The notes: generated by a model not told the origin, from the sequence alone. 64,000 nt of DNA from Deinococcus grandis (GCF_001485435.1 NZ_BCMS01000001.1:2489501-2553500), one strand, 5' to 3'. Numbered from the stretch's first letter, positions 44,847-55,508 are shown. Made by a program: numbers and translations.

Positions 44847-47527
44847 CAGGATTCCACGCCGGGCCGGGGCGTCACCACCCGGCAGAACAGGTCCAGCAGG
44901 TCCGGGTCGAACTGCGTGCCGCGCCCGTCACGCAGGACCGCCAGCGCCGACTCGTGACTCATGGCGCGCTTGTAGGGCCGCTCGCTGGTCAGCGCGTCGT
45001 ACACGTCGCACAGCGCGAACAGGCGCGCCAGCAGCGGCGTCTGCGTGCCCGCCAGGCCGTCCGGGTACCCGCCGCCGTCCCAGCGTTCATGGTGCGAGCG
45101 GACCACCTGCTGCGCCTCGGGTTCCAGGAACGGAATGCGGGCCACCAGGGCGGCGCCCAGCGGCGCGTGCCGCTCGACCACCGCGCGTTCCTCGGCGCTG
45201 AGCGCGCCGGGCTTGAGCAGCACCGCGTCCGGGATGCACAGCTTCCCGATGTCGTGCAGGGCCGCGCCGCGCCGCAGGGCGGTCAGTTGCGGGCCGCACA
45301 GCTGCAGCGCCTCGCCCATGCGCCGCGCGAGGTCCTGCACGCGCTGCGTGTGGCCCTGCGTCTCGAAGTCCCGCGCCTCGAGCGCCACGCCCAGCATGGT
45401 CAGCGCGGCGTCCAGCGTGACTTCCAGGTCCGTGACGTGCGCGCGGCCCTCCATGACGCGCGCACCGACACTGGCGAGCATCTGCGCGAGCGCCTCGTCC
45501 GGCGTGCGGAAGGGGCGGGGCAGGTCGCGCAGCAGGCACAGCGCGCCCAGCGGGTCGCCCGTGCGCGACAGGAGCGGCACGACCATCAGCGCCCGCCGCT
45601 CCGGGTGGCTGACCGGCGGGCGGAACGCGCCGCGCGCCGTGAGGATGTCGTCCACGCGGATCACCTGCCCCGTCGACAGCGCCCGCCACGCCACGCCCTC
45701 GCCGCGCGCCAGGGTGGGCGCCTCCAGCGGATTCACGCCCAGCCCGGCCTCGGCCGCCGGGACCAGCGCGTCCGCGTACGGGTCGTACCGCATGAGGAGC
45801 GTGTACGTGGTGCGCAGCAGGTCGTGCGCGGTCTCCGCGAGGTGCGCGGCCAGCTGCTCGTCGTCCGCGCGGCTCAGGTGCGCGTGCAGGTGCGACAGCT
45901 GCTCCAGTTCCCGCCAGCGGTCCTGGAGTTGCAGCAGCGCCGCGATCTGCTGCGCGAACAGCTCCGCGTCCTGCATCACGCCCGCCGGGAAGGCGTCCTC
46001 CTTCGACAGGGAATCGAGGTTCAGGTGCGCGACCACCTCGCCGTCCAGCACGACCGGCACGCACAGGTTCGTGCGCAGCCGCTCACGGTGCCCGGCGCGG
46101 TCGAGCCGCTCGCTGTCGTGGGCGGGCAGGACACTGTCCTCGTCCAGCCAGGCGCGCTGCATGTCGCTCATGGTCGCCGCGCGCGGTTTGCCGCGCCGCC
46201 AGTCCTCGGCCGGACCGCCGTACCAGCGCAGCTGCGCGGCCTCCGTGAACTCCAGGCCCAGCAGGGCGGGATCGTAGGCGACGACCGCGCACATCCGGAA
46301 GCGGTTGCCCTCGCGGATGTTCAGGCTGGCGGCCTCCACGCCGTCCACGGTGTCCACCGCGCCGCGCAGGACCTCCAGCCAGTCGGTGTCCGTCAGGGGG
46401 CGGCGCTGCGCGAGCAGCCGCACGGTGGACCGCTGCGACTGCCACAGCGAGTGCCGCGGGCGGATGTCACCCGGCGCGTCCGGGACGGACGCCGGGCGCG
46501 GCGCGTGCGGGCTGAGGATCAGGCGGTTGCGGCCGTTCGCCTTGGCGAGGTACAGCGCCTCGTCCGCGCGGTGGCGCAGTTCACCCGGCTGCTCGCGCGG
46601 CAGGCGCGTCGCGAGGCCTGCCGAGACGCTCAGGTTCGCCCAGGGCACCTCGCCGGGGTCGGCCAGTCGGGCCTGCACGCGCTCCACGACCGTCCGGGCG
46701 GCGGTCTCGCTGCCGAGGTCCAGCAGCAGCGCGAACTCCTCGCCGCTCAGGCGGTACGCGCCCGGCCCGACCTCGTCACGCAGCACCTGCGCGATGTACC
46801 GCAGCGCCCGGTCCCCGACGGCCGCGCCGTGCTCCTCGTTCAGGCGGCGGAACTGATCCACGTCCAGCAGCGCCAGCTGACTGCCGCCCGGCAGGCGCGC
46901 CAGCCCCTCGTCGAAGGCCTGCCGGTTGCCCAGCCCGGTCAGGTCGTCCTGCCGGGACTGCTGCCGCGCCTCGAAGGTCAGGCGCAGCAGTTGCAGGCGC
47001 GCGCTGAGCACGCCCAGCACCGCCAGGGTCGCCAGGCCGTGCAGGGCCAGCATGCCCAGGTACAGCCACGGCGCGAGAATCTGCGCGCCCGGCACGACGA
47101 ACACCGCCACGCCCACGCCCAGGTAGGGCACGAGCAGCGTCGGCCACTGCGTCACGCGCAGCTGCTTGAGGTTCAGCCGCGAGCGCAGCACGCCCGCCAG
47201 CAGCAGGACGCTCAGGGCGTTGGCGAGCGCGACCGCGCCGCCCGTCTCGGAGTCCATCAGGCGCCACGCCACCGGCCCCAGCGCCACCAGCGACCCCGGC
47301 CCGATCCCGTAACGCAGCGTGACGAGCGCCACCGGAACGTACCGCAGATCCACCTTCAGGTCCCCGACCGGCGCGCTGTACCACACCAGCAGCAGCGCCG
47401 TCAGCGCCGAGAACGCCACCCGGCCCCAGTGGGCCAGCGGCGCCCGCCGCACCGGCCACTCGCGGTACGACAGGCTCAGCACGAACGCGGCGGTGAGGAG
47501 CAGGCACAGGTTCAGCAGCACGTCCAC
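44846..47527 (-). CDS. Membrane-bound GGDEF-GAF-HD-GYP cyclic-di-GMP signalling protein
   Basis: The 893-residue protein has an N-terminal membrane region of about six helices (1-190, 5TM-like, beginning VLLNLCLLLTAAFVLSL). A GGDEF domain follows (about 195-345; DDLTGLGNRQAFDE and RLSGEEFALLL, where the first glycine of GGEEF is serine), then a GAF-like region (about 370-680) and an HD-GYP domain (about 690-880; HTQRVQDLARR, ALHDIGKLCIPD, HHERWDGGGYPDG). It could both make and break c-di-GMP. The start is GTG. Its stop codon overlaps MITE copy A. Confidence 0.93.
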   Translation of the reverse strand: MDVLLNLCLLLTAAFVLSLSYREWPVRRAPLAHWGRVAFSALTALLLVWYSAPVGDLKVDLRYVPVALVTLRYGIGPGSLVALGPVAWRLMDSETGGAVALANALSVLLLAGVLRSRLNLKQLRVTQWPTLLVPYLGVGVAVFVVPGAQILAPWLYLGMLALHGLATLAVLGVLSARLQLLRLTFEARQQSRQDDLTGLGNRQAFDEGLARLPGGSQLALLDVDQFRRLNEEHGAAVGDRALRYIAQVLRDEVGPGAYRLSGEEFALLLDLGSETAARTVVERVQARLADPGEVPWANLSVSAGLATRLPREQPGELRHRADEALYLAKANGRNRLILSPHAPRPASVPDAPGDIRPRHSLWQSQRSTVRLLAQRRPLTDTDWLEVLRGAVDTVDGVEAASLNIREGNRFRMCAVVAYDPALLGLEFTEAAQLRWYGGPAEDWRRGKPRAATMSDMQRAWLDEDSVLPAHDSERLDRAGHRERLRTNLCVPVVLDGEVVAHLNLDSLSKEDAFPAGVMQDAELFAQQIAALLQLQDRWRELEQLSHLHAHLSRADDEQLAAHLAETAHDLLRTTYTLLMRYDPYADALVPAAEAGLGVNPLEAPTLARGEGVAWRALSTGQVIRVDDILTARGAFRPPVSHPERRALMVVPLLSRTGDPLGALCLLRDLPRPFRTPDEALAQMLASVGARVMEGRAHVTDLEVTLDAALTMLGVALEARDFETQGHTQRVQDLARRMGEALQLCGPQLTALRRGAALHDIGKLCIPDAVLLKPGALSAEERAVVERHAPLGAALVARIPFLEPEAQQVVRSHHERWDGGGYPDGLAGTQTPLLARLFALCDVYDALTSERPYKRAMSHESALAVLRDGRGTQFDPDLLDLFCRVVTPRPGVES

Positions 47528-47682
47528 CTCGGCACGTGTCCCAGCGTATGCCCTGGCGCCTTACATCCCTCTCACGCGCCGCGCGCCTGAACAGGCCCCC
47601 GCCCGGAGAGCGGCGGCCACGTCCACCCGGGGGCCCCAGGGCCCGGCCGCCGCCGCCCGTCCCGCGTGCCCGGGGGGTCCGC

Positions 47683-48294
<612 letters not shown>

Positions 48295-48446
48295 GACCCT
48301 CTCCTTCTCACCCCGCACTCAGCGGCGCGAACATGAATGCGCGGAGTGTAGGCCCCCGCGCGGCCCGTCAACTGTCAAATGCCTTGCAGGCGAAACGGGA
48401 GAAGTCCCCCAGTCAGGGAACCCCTCCCGCCCCGGACGCGCCGACT

Positions 48447-49664
<1,218 letters not shown>

Positions 49665-49721
49665 CTCAGCCCTCCGGCCACGCGCACAGACTTGCCCCTC
49701 CCGCCCGGCCTGAAGCCCGGC

Positions 49722-49748
49722 AAAAAAAACACGGCGCGCAGCACCGTG
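49722..49748 (-). terminator. Intrinsic terminator after the YjbQ-family gene
   Basis: On the minus strand CACGG pairs with CCGTG around a 9-nt loop and is followed directly by a run of T residues (A-run at 49722-49729 on the plus strand). The orientation ends the transcript of the gene stopping at 49812. Confidence 0.75.
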
Positions 49749-49811
49749 CCTCAGTGTACGGGAAATGTCAGCCCATCCGGCGGGACTTGTTTACCGCGGA
49801 TGGCCCGAGCG

Positions 49812-50237
49812 TCACAACGCCTCGCCGTTCAGGGTGAGGATCAGTCGCCTGGGGCCCCCGTGGTCGCGGTGTTCGCAGAGGTAGACACCCTGCCAGGTGC
49901 CCAGCGCGAGGCGGCCATTCTGCACAGGAAGGGTCAGGCTGGGGCCCAGGAGGCTGGCCTTGATGTGCGCGGCCATGTCGTCCTCCCCTTCCAGGGTGTG
50001 CTGGAAGGGTGCCCAGCCGTCGGGCACGGCGTGGTTGAAGTACGTCTCGAAGTCGGCGCGGACGTCGGGGCTGGCGTTCTCGTTCAAGGTGAGGCTGGCG
50101 CTGGTGTGCTGAATGAAGACGTGCAGCAGCCCGGCGCGGGTGCGTGCCAGTTCCGGGACGGCCCCGACGATCTCGCGGGTGATGAGGTGGAAGCCGCGCC
50201 GCCGCGCGGGCAGGGTCAGGGTGTGCTGGGCCCACAT
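49812..50237 (-). CDS. YjbQ/UPF0047 family protein
   Basis: The 141-residue product has the UPF0047 signature: HTSASLTLNENASPDVRADFETYFNHAVPD, GEDDMAAHIKASLLG and LGTWQGVYLCEHRDHGGPRRLILTLNG, with conserved histidines that bind a metal in solved members. The family is widespread and small; thiamin phosphate synthase activity has been reported for some members, but the physiological role is uncertain. A TACCCT box lies 7 nt before the ATG. Confidence 0.93.
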   Translation of the reverse strand: MWAQHTLTLPARRRGFHLITREIVGAVPELARTRAGLLHVFIQHTSASLTLNENASPDVRADFETYFNHAVPDGWAPFQHTLEGEDDMAAHIKASLLGPSLTLPVQNGRLALGTWQGVYLCEHRDHGGPRRLILTLNGEAL

Positions 50238-50265
50238 GCCCTTCAGGGTACGGGCCCTTCGGTGG

Positions 50266-51102
50266 TCAGCGGGCGAGGCCGACGGTCAGGGTGGCCGAGT
50301 AGCCCTTGGTGGCGTTCCCGGTGATGGTGGGCAGCTGGGCGGCGTATCCGTCGCTGAAGATGTTGTCGCGGCTCAGGCTGGTCTGCGAGAGGAAGCGGGC
50401 GCTGCTGCCGTACGCGGGCTGGGTGTAGGTCTGCTGGCACATGGCCTGCGGGAGGGCCAGCTGTGACGTCTGGATCCGGTTGCGGGCGTTCGTGGCGCTG
50501 GCGAGGGTGGGGTACACCTCGAAGTGGATGTGGGGCCAGCGGCCGGGGTAGCACCCCGGGACGATGGTCTGGAAGGTGACGTTGCCGCCCGCGTCGCTGG
50601 CCTGCACGCCGCGCAGGTAGTCCTCGCCGACGATAGGGGCGCTGTACATGCTGTAGTTGCCGTCGGCGGTGCAGTGCCAGGCGTACACGGCGTACCCGCG
50701 CAGGGGCGCGCAGCTTCCGTTGGTGTTGACGAGTTTCAGCGTGAGGGTCAGGGGCACGCCAGGAGCCACGTTGCCGGTGCCGAGGCTGCGGCGCAGGTCG
50801 CGGCGGACGACGCCGCTGCGGGTGAGGACGTTCAGGCTCTGGCCGCTGGCGACCGACCCGTCGGCGGGGTACGGCCCGGCGGTCTCGCTGGGGATGGGAG
50901 TGCAGGCGGCACTGGTCCCGGTGGCGGCGCTGACGCGGCTGCTGGCCAGCAGGCCGATGCCGAGCAGGCCCAGGCCCAGCACGTGGCGGCGGTCGAGGAC
51001 GCTGCGCGCGAGCATGTTCGTGTCGGCCTGCAGGCCCAGGTTGTTCAGGTCGTCGTGGTGGTCGTGGTCGTCGGCGGGGTACGGGCGGATCGGCTCGTTC
51101 AT
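50266..51102 (-). CDS. Exported intradiol ring-cleavage dioxygenase-like protein
   Basis: The 278-residue protein has an acidic, His-rich N-terminus, then RRHVLGLGLLGIGLLASSRVSA, a hydrophobic export signal with twin arginines that could be Tat-type. The dioxygenase beta-sandwich follows: ETAGPYPADGS, VYAWHCTADGNYSMYS and GEDYLRGVQ (tyrosine ligands), and GRWPHIHFEVY (histidine ligands). Intradiol enzymes cleave catechol-like rings with Fe(III); exported homologues of unknown substrate are common. The ATG at 51102 has GGAGCC upstream and is preferred to the longer open frame. Confidence 0.9.
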   Translation of the reverse strand: MNEPIRPYPADDHDHHDDLNNLGLQADTNMLARSVLDRRHVLGLGLLGIGLLASSRVSAATGTSAACTPIPSETAGPYPADGSVASGQSLNVLTRSGVVRRDLRRSLGTGNVAPGVPLTLTLKLVNTNGSCAPLRGYAVYAWHCTADGNYSMYSAPIVGEDYLRGVQASDAGGNVTFQTIVPGCYPGRWPHIHFEVYPTLASATNARNRIQTSQLALPQAMCQQTYTQPAYGSSARFLSQTSLSRDNIFSDGYAAQLPTITGNATKGYSATLTVGLAR

Positions 51103-51189
51103 GGGAGGCTCCTGTGCGCGCCGGGGATCGTGGGGCGGGTGGTCGCGCTGCACCGTGAATGTAGTCACGGTTGGTTAATTCACGGAGTA

Positions 51190-51323
51190 ATACGGACTCC
51201 GATTGAATGGCTGACAAAGCCGTTCAATCCGAGCGGAGCGAGTGGGAGAAAAACGGGTTCCGGGCGTGGAGTTGGCAACCCGGTGTGGTTCCGGGTTGTC
51301 AACGAAACAGACGGAATCCGTAT
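51190..51323 (-). repeat. MITE-like element, copy B (134 bp, inverted relative to copy A)
   Basis: The plus strand begins ATACGGACTCCG and ends CGGAATCCGTAT. Read on the minus strand it aligns with copy A over its whole length. Hairpin 1 is CAACCCGG / CCGGGTTG with a 7-nt loop, where A has CAGATCGG / CCGATCTG: three neighbouring pairs differ on both sides and still pair. Hairpin 2 is GATTGAA / TTCAATC plus GGC / GCC. It lies between the dioxygenase gene and the DUF4403 gene, close to both promoters. Confidence 0.9.
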
Positions 51324-51356
51324 AAGACCTCATGCGGGCCGGGTAGCGTCTGGGGG

Positions 51357-52778
51357 ATGCCTGCCTCTGCTGTGCTCCGCTCCTCCGTTCGTCTGATGCG
51401 TGGTCTCACGCCGGTGGTGTTGACTGCCGTCATGTCTGCTCCCGCTGCGCTGGCCGCCTCCGCTCCCTCGACGGTCACGGTGCCGGTGTCGGTGCCGCTC
51501 TCGGGGGTGCAGGGCGCGGCGAACGCGCGGGTGCCGCTGGAGTTCGCGCGGGTGAACGAGGACCGGTCGTTCCTGGGGGGCCTGCTGCGGGTGTCGCTGT
51601 CGGGAACGGTGACGCGGGCGGGGCATGTGCAGGTGCGCTCACTCCCGGACGGGTCGGGTTTGCGGATCAGCGTGCCGATCCGCGCGGCGTTCCGCGCCGA
51701 GCCGGGCGGGGTGGGGGCGTTCCTGGCGCAGGACTTCGGGGGTGAGGCGACCGTGGCGCTGACGGTGGTGCCGACCGTGACGCCGGAGTGGGAGGCGGAC
51801 GTGACGGTGAAAGGGGACTACACCTGGACCGACCCGCTGAGTGTGGAGCTGGCGCAGGGCGTGCGGGTCAGCGTGCAGTCGCTGGTGGACGCGCAGGTGC
51901 GGGCACAGCTGGACGCGCTGGCGGCGCAGGTGCGCGCGGCGGTGCGGGAGCAGGCGCGGCTGCGCGAGCGGGCGGGGACCCTGTGGGCGCGGGCGCAGCA
52001 GCCGTGGGTGCTGCCCACCCCGGACGCCGCGTACGCGCGGGTGACGCCGCTGAACCTGAGCGTGTCGCCGCTGCGGTTCACGCCGGACGCCCTGAAGCTC
52101 ACGCTGGGCGCGCAGCTGCGCCTGGACGCCGGGCTGGGCCGCGCGCCCACACAGGCGGCGCTGCCCCTCCCGGCCCTGCGCCGCAGCGACACGCTCAGCC
52201 CGGACGTGAACCTCAGCGTGCCGGTGCGTCTCCCCTACCCGGAACTGTCGGCGGCCGCCACGCGGGAGGCGGCGCGGCGCACGCTGACGCTCCCGGTGCC
52301 GACCTCGCCGACGCTGCAGGTCACGGGCGTGACGCTGACGCCGCAGGGGGCGCAGCTGAACGCCGCCGTGCAGATGCAGATCAGCGGGCCGCTGGGCCTG
52401 CGGCTCAGCGCCACGACGGACGTGCGCGGCACGCCCACCCTGGACGCGGCGGGACAGGTGCTGACGCTGCGGAACGTGACGGTCACGACGCGCCGCGTGG
52501 GCCTGACCGGGCGGGTGCTGGCGTGGCTGGCGGACGCCCGCGCGCAGGCGTACGTGACGCAGGCGGCCCGTTTCGACCTGCGGCCCCGCCTGGACGCAGT
52601 GCGGGCGCAGGTTCAGGGTCGGCTGCCGTTCTCGCCCGCGCCCGGCGTGACCCTGGGCGGCACGCTGCGCGCCCTGAAGGTCACGGACGTGCGCGTCACG
52701 CCGGACGCCCTGGTCGTGACCGGCGAGGCGCTGGGGGCCCTGGACGCCAGTGTGGATGTGGGCCGCGCCGTCCGCTGA
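51357..52778 (+). CDS. DUF4403 family secreted protein
   Basis: The 473-residue product has a signal peptide (RLMRGLTPVVLTAVMSAPAALAA, about 12-34) and then a long beta-rich region. It contains TVTVPVSVPLSGVQGAAN at the start, GDYTWTDPLSVELAQGVRVSVQSLVDAQVRAQLDALAAQVRAAV and QPWVLPTPDAAYARVTPLNLSVSPLRFTPDALKLTLGAQL in the middle, and repeated LTGRVLAWLADARAQAYV elements. This pattern (two tandem BPI-like barrels) fits DUF4403, a family of unknown function possibly acting in lipid transport. A TAGCGT box lies 7 nt before the ATG; codons upstream run through MITE copy B and are not coding. Confidence 0.85.
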   Translation: MPASAVLRSSVRLMRGLTPVVLTAVMSAPAALAASAPSTVTVPVSVPLSGVQGAANARVPLEFARVNEDRSFLGGLLRVSLSGTVTRAGHVQVRSLPDGSGLRISVPIRAAFRAEPGGVGAFLAQDFGGEATVALTVVPTVTPEWEADVTVKGDYTWTDPLSVELAQGVRVSVQSLVDAQVRAQLDALAAQVRAAVREQARLRERAGTLWARAQQPWVLPTPDAAYARVTPLNLSVSPLRFTPDALKLTLGAQLRLDAGLGRAPTQAALPLPALRRSDTLSPDVNLSVPVRLPYPELSAAATREAARRTLTLPVPTSPTLQVTGVTLTPQGAQLNAAVQMQISGPLGLRLSATTDVRGTPTLDAAGQVLTLRNVTVTTRRVGLTGRVLAWLADARAQAYVTQAARFDLRPRLDAVRAQVQGRLPFSPAPGVTLGGTLRALKVTDVRVTPDALVVTGEALGALDASVDVGRAVR

Positions 52779-52862
52779 GCGTCGGGTCTGGGTGTGCGGG
52801 TGGGGCGCTCAGGGCGCACACTGGAATCCTGGTGAGCTTCGGCGGCCAGCAAGGAGTGTCAC

Positions 52863-53141
52863 ATGACGGCAGCCAATCTGAGTTTCACCTGGGTTCCGGG
52901 GACCATGGACCGCGTGCGCTTCACGCGGGAGGGCCGCACGTACACCGTGTACCTGCGGGACGTGGTGCGTCACGACGTGCAGAGTGACAGTGCGCTGTAC
53001 CTCAAGGGCCGGGTGGTGCTGCCGGTGTCGGCGGCGCACCTGGGTGAACTGATGGGCCGACTGTGCCTGAACGATGTCCGGAGCGAACCCCGCCGGTCGG
53101 CCGTACCGGGGGAGGCGGCGCGGGCCGACCGAGACCCGTGA
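52863..53141 (+). CDS. Small protein of unknown function, 92 residues
   Basis: The frame starts with AAGGAG 8 nt before the ATG. The first 70 residues look like a compact beta-rich domain (SFTWVPGTMDRVRFTREGRTYTVYLRDVV, then LYLKGRVVLPVSAAHLGELMGRLCL), and the tail is charged and probably disordered. I do not recognise a family. It lies between the DUF4403 gene and the cold-shock gene, in the same direction. Confidence 0.65.
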   Translation: MTAANLSFTWVPGTMDRVRFTREGRTYTVYLRDVVRHDVQSDSALYLKGRVVLPVSAAHLGELMGRLCLNDVRSEPRRSAVPGEAARADRDP

Positions 53142-53196
53142 GCCGTGACTGGAGGGGCGTGGCGGGTGGGGTGACACACGGGCAGGCGTGATCGTG

Positions 53197-53262
53197 TATA
53201 CTGCACCCTGTAGTTTTCCAAGTACGCATGATTGAACCGCGCACGAGGCAAGAGCTCGTGCG
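53197..53262 (+). promoter_or_regulatory. Promoter and structured leader of the cold-shock gene
   Basis: A TATACT -10 (53197-53202) is followed by a leader of about 90 nt before the ATG, long for this genome. It contains an 8-bp perfect hairpin CGCACGAG / CTCGTGCG (53240-53262) and then TGTTTTGCGTGTTGCG. A GACAAGGAG ribosome site follows. Long structured leaders with temperature-dependent folding are typical of cspA-type genes. Confidence 0.6.
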
Positions 53263-53295
53263 TGTTTTGCGTGTTGCGAAGACAAGGAGTGGAGT

Positions 53296-53550
53296 ATGGC
53301 AGTAGGCATCGTGAAATGGTTTAACGCGGAAAAAGGCTTCGGTTTCATTCAGTCCGAGGGCAGCCCCGACATCTTCGCGCACTTCAGCGCGATCCAGGGC
53401 AGCGGCTTCAAGAAGCTGAACGAAGGCGACGAAGTCGAATTCGACATCGAAGACGGCCAGCGTGGCAAGGGCCCCCAGGCCAAGAACATCGTCGTGACGA
53501 AGGCCGCTCCCGTGAGCGACTTCGGCGGCCGCCGCAACGACCGCTGGTAA
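53296..53550 (+). CDS. Cold-shock domain protein
   Basis: The 84-residue CspA-family RNA chaperone has RNP1 KGFGFIQSE and RNP2 DIFAHFSAI intact, with the usual start VGIVKWFNAEKGF. The C-terminus (PQAKNIVVTKAAPVSDFGGRRNDRW) is longer than in E. coli CspA and basic. Its codons are close to optimal, suggesting high expression. It has its own promoter, leader and intrinsic terminator. Confidence 0.97.
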   Translation: MAVGIVKWFNAEKGFGFIQSEGSPDIFAHFSAIQGSGFKKLNEGDEVEFDIEDGQRGKGPQAKNIVVTKAAPVSDFGGRRNDRW

Positions 53551-53569
53551 GACCCACCCGGGTCTGAAG

Positions 53570-53597
53570 GGAGTCCCCGCACGGGGGCTCCTTTTTT
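53570..53597 (+). terminator. Intrinsic terminator after the cold-shock gene
   Basis: GGAGTCCCC pairs with GGGGGCTCC (one G-T pair) around a short loop and is followed by six T residues. It is a textbook intrinsic terminator, one of few in the window with a T-run. Confidence 0.9.
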
Positions 53598-53710
53598 CAT
53601 GCCGTGCGCAGCCTGTTCCCGGTGCAGGCACGCCCGGCGCCGCTTCTGGGGGCGCCCTGTACACTGTCAAGGTTGACGTGCCCCCACGCGGGCGGCGCGG
53701 GGAGGACGCT

Positions 53711-54151
53711 ATGGACGAGACGATGAAGGCGCCGCGCAGCCGGGCGCGCATGCTGGAACTGGTGTTCCCGAAGGACACGAACTACCACGGGACCGCGTTC
53801 GGCGGGTGGGTGCTGTCCCTGATGGACAAGGCGGCGAGCATCGCGGCGGTGCGGCACGCCGGGGGGAACGTCGTGACGGCCCGCATGGACGGCGTGGATT
53901 TCCACGTGCCGATCCGGGTGGGGGACGCCGTTGCGCTGGACGCGCAGGTGGTGCGGGTGGGCCGCACGAGCATGACGATCCGCGTGGACGTGTACCGCGA
54001 GCACATGCCGACCGGGGATCAGGAACTCGCCACGACGGGCTTTTTCGTGTTCGTGGCGCTCGATGAGCACGGCAGGCCCCGTCCGGTGCCGCCCCTGCCG
54101 GAGGGTCAGGACACGAGTGCCGCCGAGCCGGATTTCGAGGCGCGCCCGTGA
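53711..54151 (+). CDS. Acyl-CoA thioesterase, hotdog fold
   Basis: The 146-residue hotdog-fold protein has YHGTAFGGWVLSLMDKAASIAAVRHAGGNVVTARMDGVDFHVPIRVGDAV, the active-site and helix pattern of YciA-type acyl-CoA thioesterases, which release CoA from acyl-CoA. The ATG at 53711 has GGAGGA 6 nt upstream; a TACACT word about 50 bp upstream may be the -10. The stop overlaps the next gene by GTGA. Confidence 0.93.
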   Translation: MDETMKAPRSRARMLELVFPKDTNYHGTAFGGWVLSLMDKAASIAAVRHAGGNVVTARMDGVDFHVPIRVGDAVALDAQVVRVGRTSMTIRVDVYREHMPTGDQELATTGFFVFVALDEHGRPRPVPPLPEGQDTSAAEPDFEARP

Positions 54152-54780
54152 CCGAGAACGGCGCGCCGCTGCACCTGACGCTGGTGCGACACGGCGCGAC
54201 CGAATGGAACGGCGCGGGGCGCTGGCAGGGCTGGTCGGACACGCCGCTGGGCGCGGTCGGGGAGGCTCAGGCGGCGCGGCTGCGGCCCCGGCTGGCGGGC
54301 CGCTCGTTCGACCGGGCCTTCAGCAGTGATCTGGCGCGCGCGGCCCGCACGGCGGAGCTGAGCCTCCCGGCGGGCACGCCGCTGACGCTGGATGTCCGCC
54401 TGCGGGAACTGCACTTCGGGGTGTTCGAGGGCGTCACGACCGACGAGGTCCTGGGTGACGACCGCTACGCGCGGTGGCAGCTGGACCCGTGGGGCACGCC
54501 CGCCCCGGACGGCGAGAGCCTGTCGCAGGTGGGCGCCCGCCTGCGCGACTGGGCCGGGGAACTGCCGGGCGGGCGCGTGATCGCGTTCACGCACGGCGCG
54601 GCGATCCGGGCGCTGCTGTGCGACCTGTTCGCGTGGCCTGCCCGGCCGCAGCCCGGGTACGTGCTGCCGTTTCCGTACCAGTTGTCCCACACCAGCCTCA
54701 CCACCCTGACCCGCACCGGGCGGGGGGCAGGGGCACGCTGGGCGCTCGTGACGTACAACGACCACGCGCACCTGGAGTGA
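54148..54780 (+). CDS. Histidine phosphatase family protein
   Basis: The 210-residue phosphoglycerate-mutase-like protein has the phospho-histidine motif LTLVRHGATEWNGAGRWQGWSDTPL (RHG at about 12-14), SSDLARAARTAEL, the acid region LRELHFGVFEGVT and the second histidine in AFTHGAAIRALL. This pattern suits broad phosphatases such as alpha-ribazole phosphatase or PhoE; the substrate is not determined. It begins in the thioesterase stop (GTGA). Confidence 0.92.
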   Translation: MTENGAPLHLTLVRHGATEWNGAGRWQGWSDTPLGAVGEAQAARLRPRLAGRSFDRAFSSDLARAARTAELSLPAGTPLTLDVRLRELHFGVFEGVTTDEVLGDDRYARWQLDPWGTPAPDGESLSQVGARLRDWAGELPGGRVIAFTHGAAIRALLCDLFAWPARPQPGYVLPFPYQLSHTSLTTLTRTGRGAGARWALVTYNDHAHLE

Positions 54781-54790
54781 GCGGTCGACA

Positions 54791-54830
54791 GTTGATGGTT
54801 GATAGAGGTCGCTTTCTATCAACCATCAAC
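54791..54830. terminator. Perfect 16-bp palindrome of GTTGATGG words
   Basis: GTTGATGGTTGATAGA (54791-54806) pairs perfectly with TCTATCAACCATCAAC (54815-54830) around an 8-nt loop, with a further CACCATCACCC word after it. It lies 10 nt from each convergent stop, a likely bidirectional terminator and the clearest member of the GATGG family. Confidence 0.8.
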
Positions 54831-54839
54831 CGTTCACCA

Positions 54840-55508
54840 TCACCCCTGCTGAGGCGGCGCGATTTCGAGTTCGCTGGCGAGTTCGGCGAGGAAGGCGCGC
54901 ATGGTCAGGGTGCGGCGTCTGGCCTCGGCCTGCCCGGCGGGGGTCAGGAACGTGCCGTCCAGGCGCAGGAGTTTCGTGAAGAAGTGGTCGATGGTGTACG
55001 CGAGGTCGTCGGGGTCGCGGTCCTCGGCCCAGGGGTCTCCTGGGTGCATCAGGGCGCGGCCCAGCTGCCCGCCGACGCCCGCGACGCGCAGGACACCCAG
55101 TGCGCCCAGCGCGTCGAGCCGGTCGGCGTCCTGTAGCGCGCGGCCCAGCGGGTTGATGGGGGTCGCGCCGCGCGAGTAGCTGTGGTCGCGCACGGCGTCC
55201 GCGATGCAGCGGGCGTCGTCCGGGGTGAAGCCCAGGCTGGGCAGCTGGCTCAGGACCGCCTGGGCGCTCAATTCGCTGGCGTGGGCGCGGTCCGGGTGAT
55301 TCTTGGGGAGGTTCACGACATCGTGCGTCAGGGCGGCGGCGACGGCCAGCGCGGGGGGCTGGTCCGGGGCGCAGCGGATGGTCCAGCGGGCCACGCGGGC
55401 CAGGTGAGCGTCGTCGTGCGCGGCGTCGGGCCGCATCTGCGCCTGCACCCACGCCCACGCGGCGGGCAGGCGCGGGTCGAGGGCCAGCAGGGGCTGCAGG
55501 GCGTTCAT
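54840..55508 (-). CDS. HD-domain phosphohydrolase
   Basis: The 222-residue protein has the HD metal-site pattern: HDDAHLARVARW (first histidine), ALTHDVVNLPKNHPDRA (the HD pair), later DHSYSRGATPINPLGRALQDADRLDALGALGVLRVAG with the final aspartate. It is close to YedJ/YpgQ-like HD hydrolases acting on nucleotides; the substrate is unknown. The ATG at 55508 places the first histidine about 30 residues in; upstream open frame is Pro/Arg-rich and not coding-like. Confidence 0.9.
   Translation of the reverse strand: MNALQPLLALDPRLPAAWAWVQAQMRPDAAHDDAHLARVARWTIRCAPDQPPALAVAAALTHDVVNLPKNHPDRAHASELSAQAVLSQLPSLGFTPDDARCIADAVRDHSYSRGATPINPLGRALQDADRLDALGALGVLRVAGVGGQLGRALMHPGDPWAEDRDPDDLAYTIDHFFTKLLRLDGTFLTPAGQAEARRRTLTMRAFLAELASELEIAPPQQG

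Noticed and set aside
44819..47590. 923-codon open frame antisense to the GGDEF/HD-GYP gene
   Set aside because: Arg/Gln/His-rich low-complexity translation without motifs; a shadow of the real gene.
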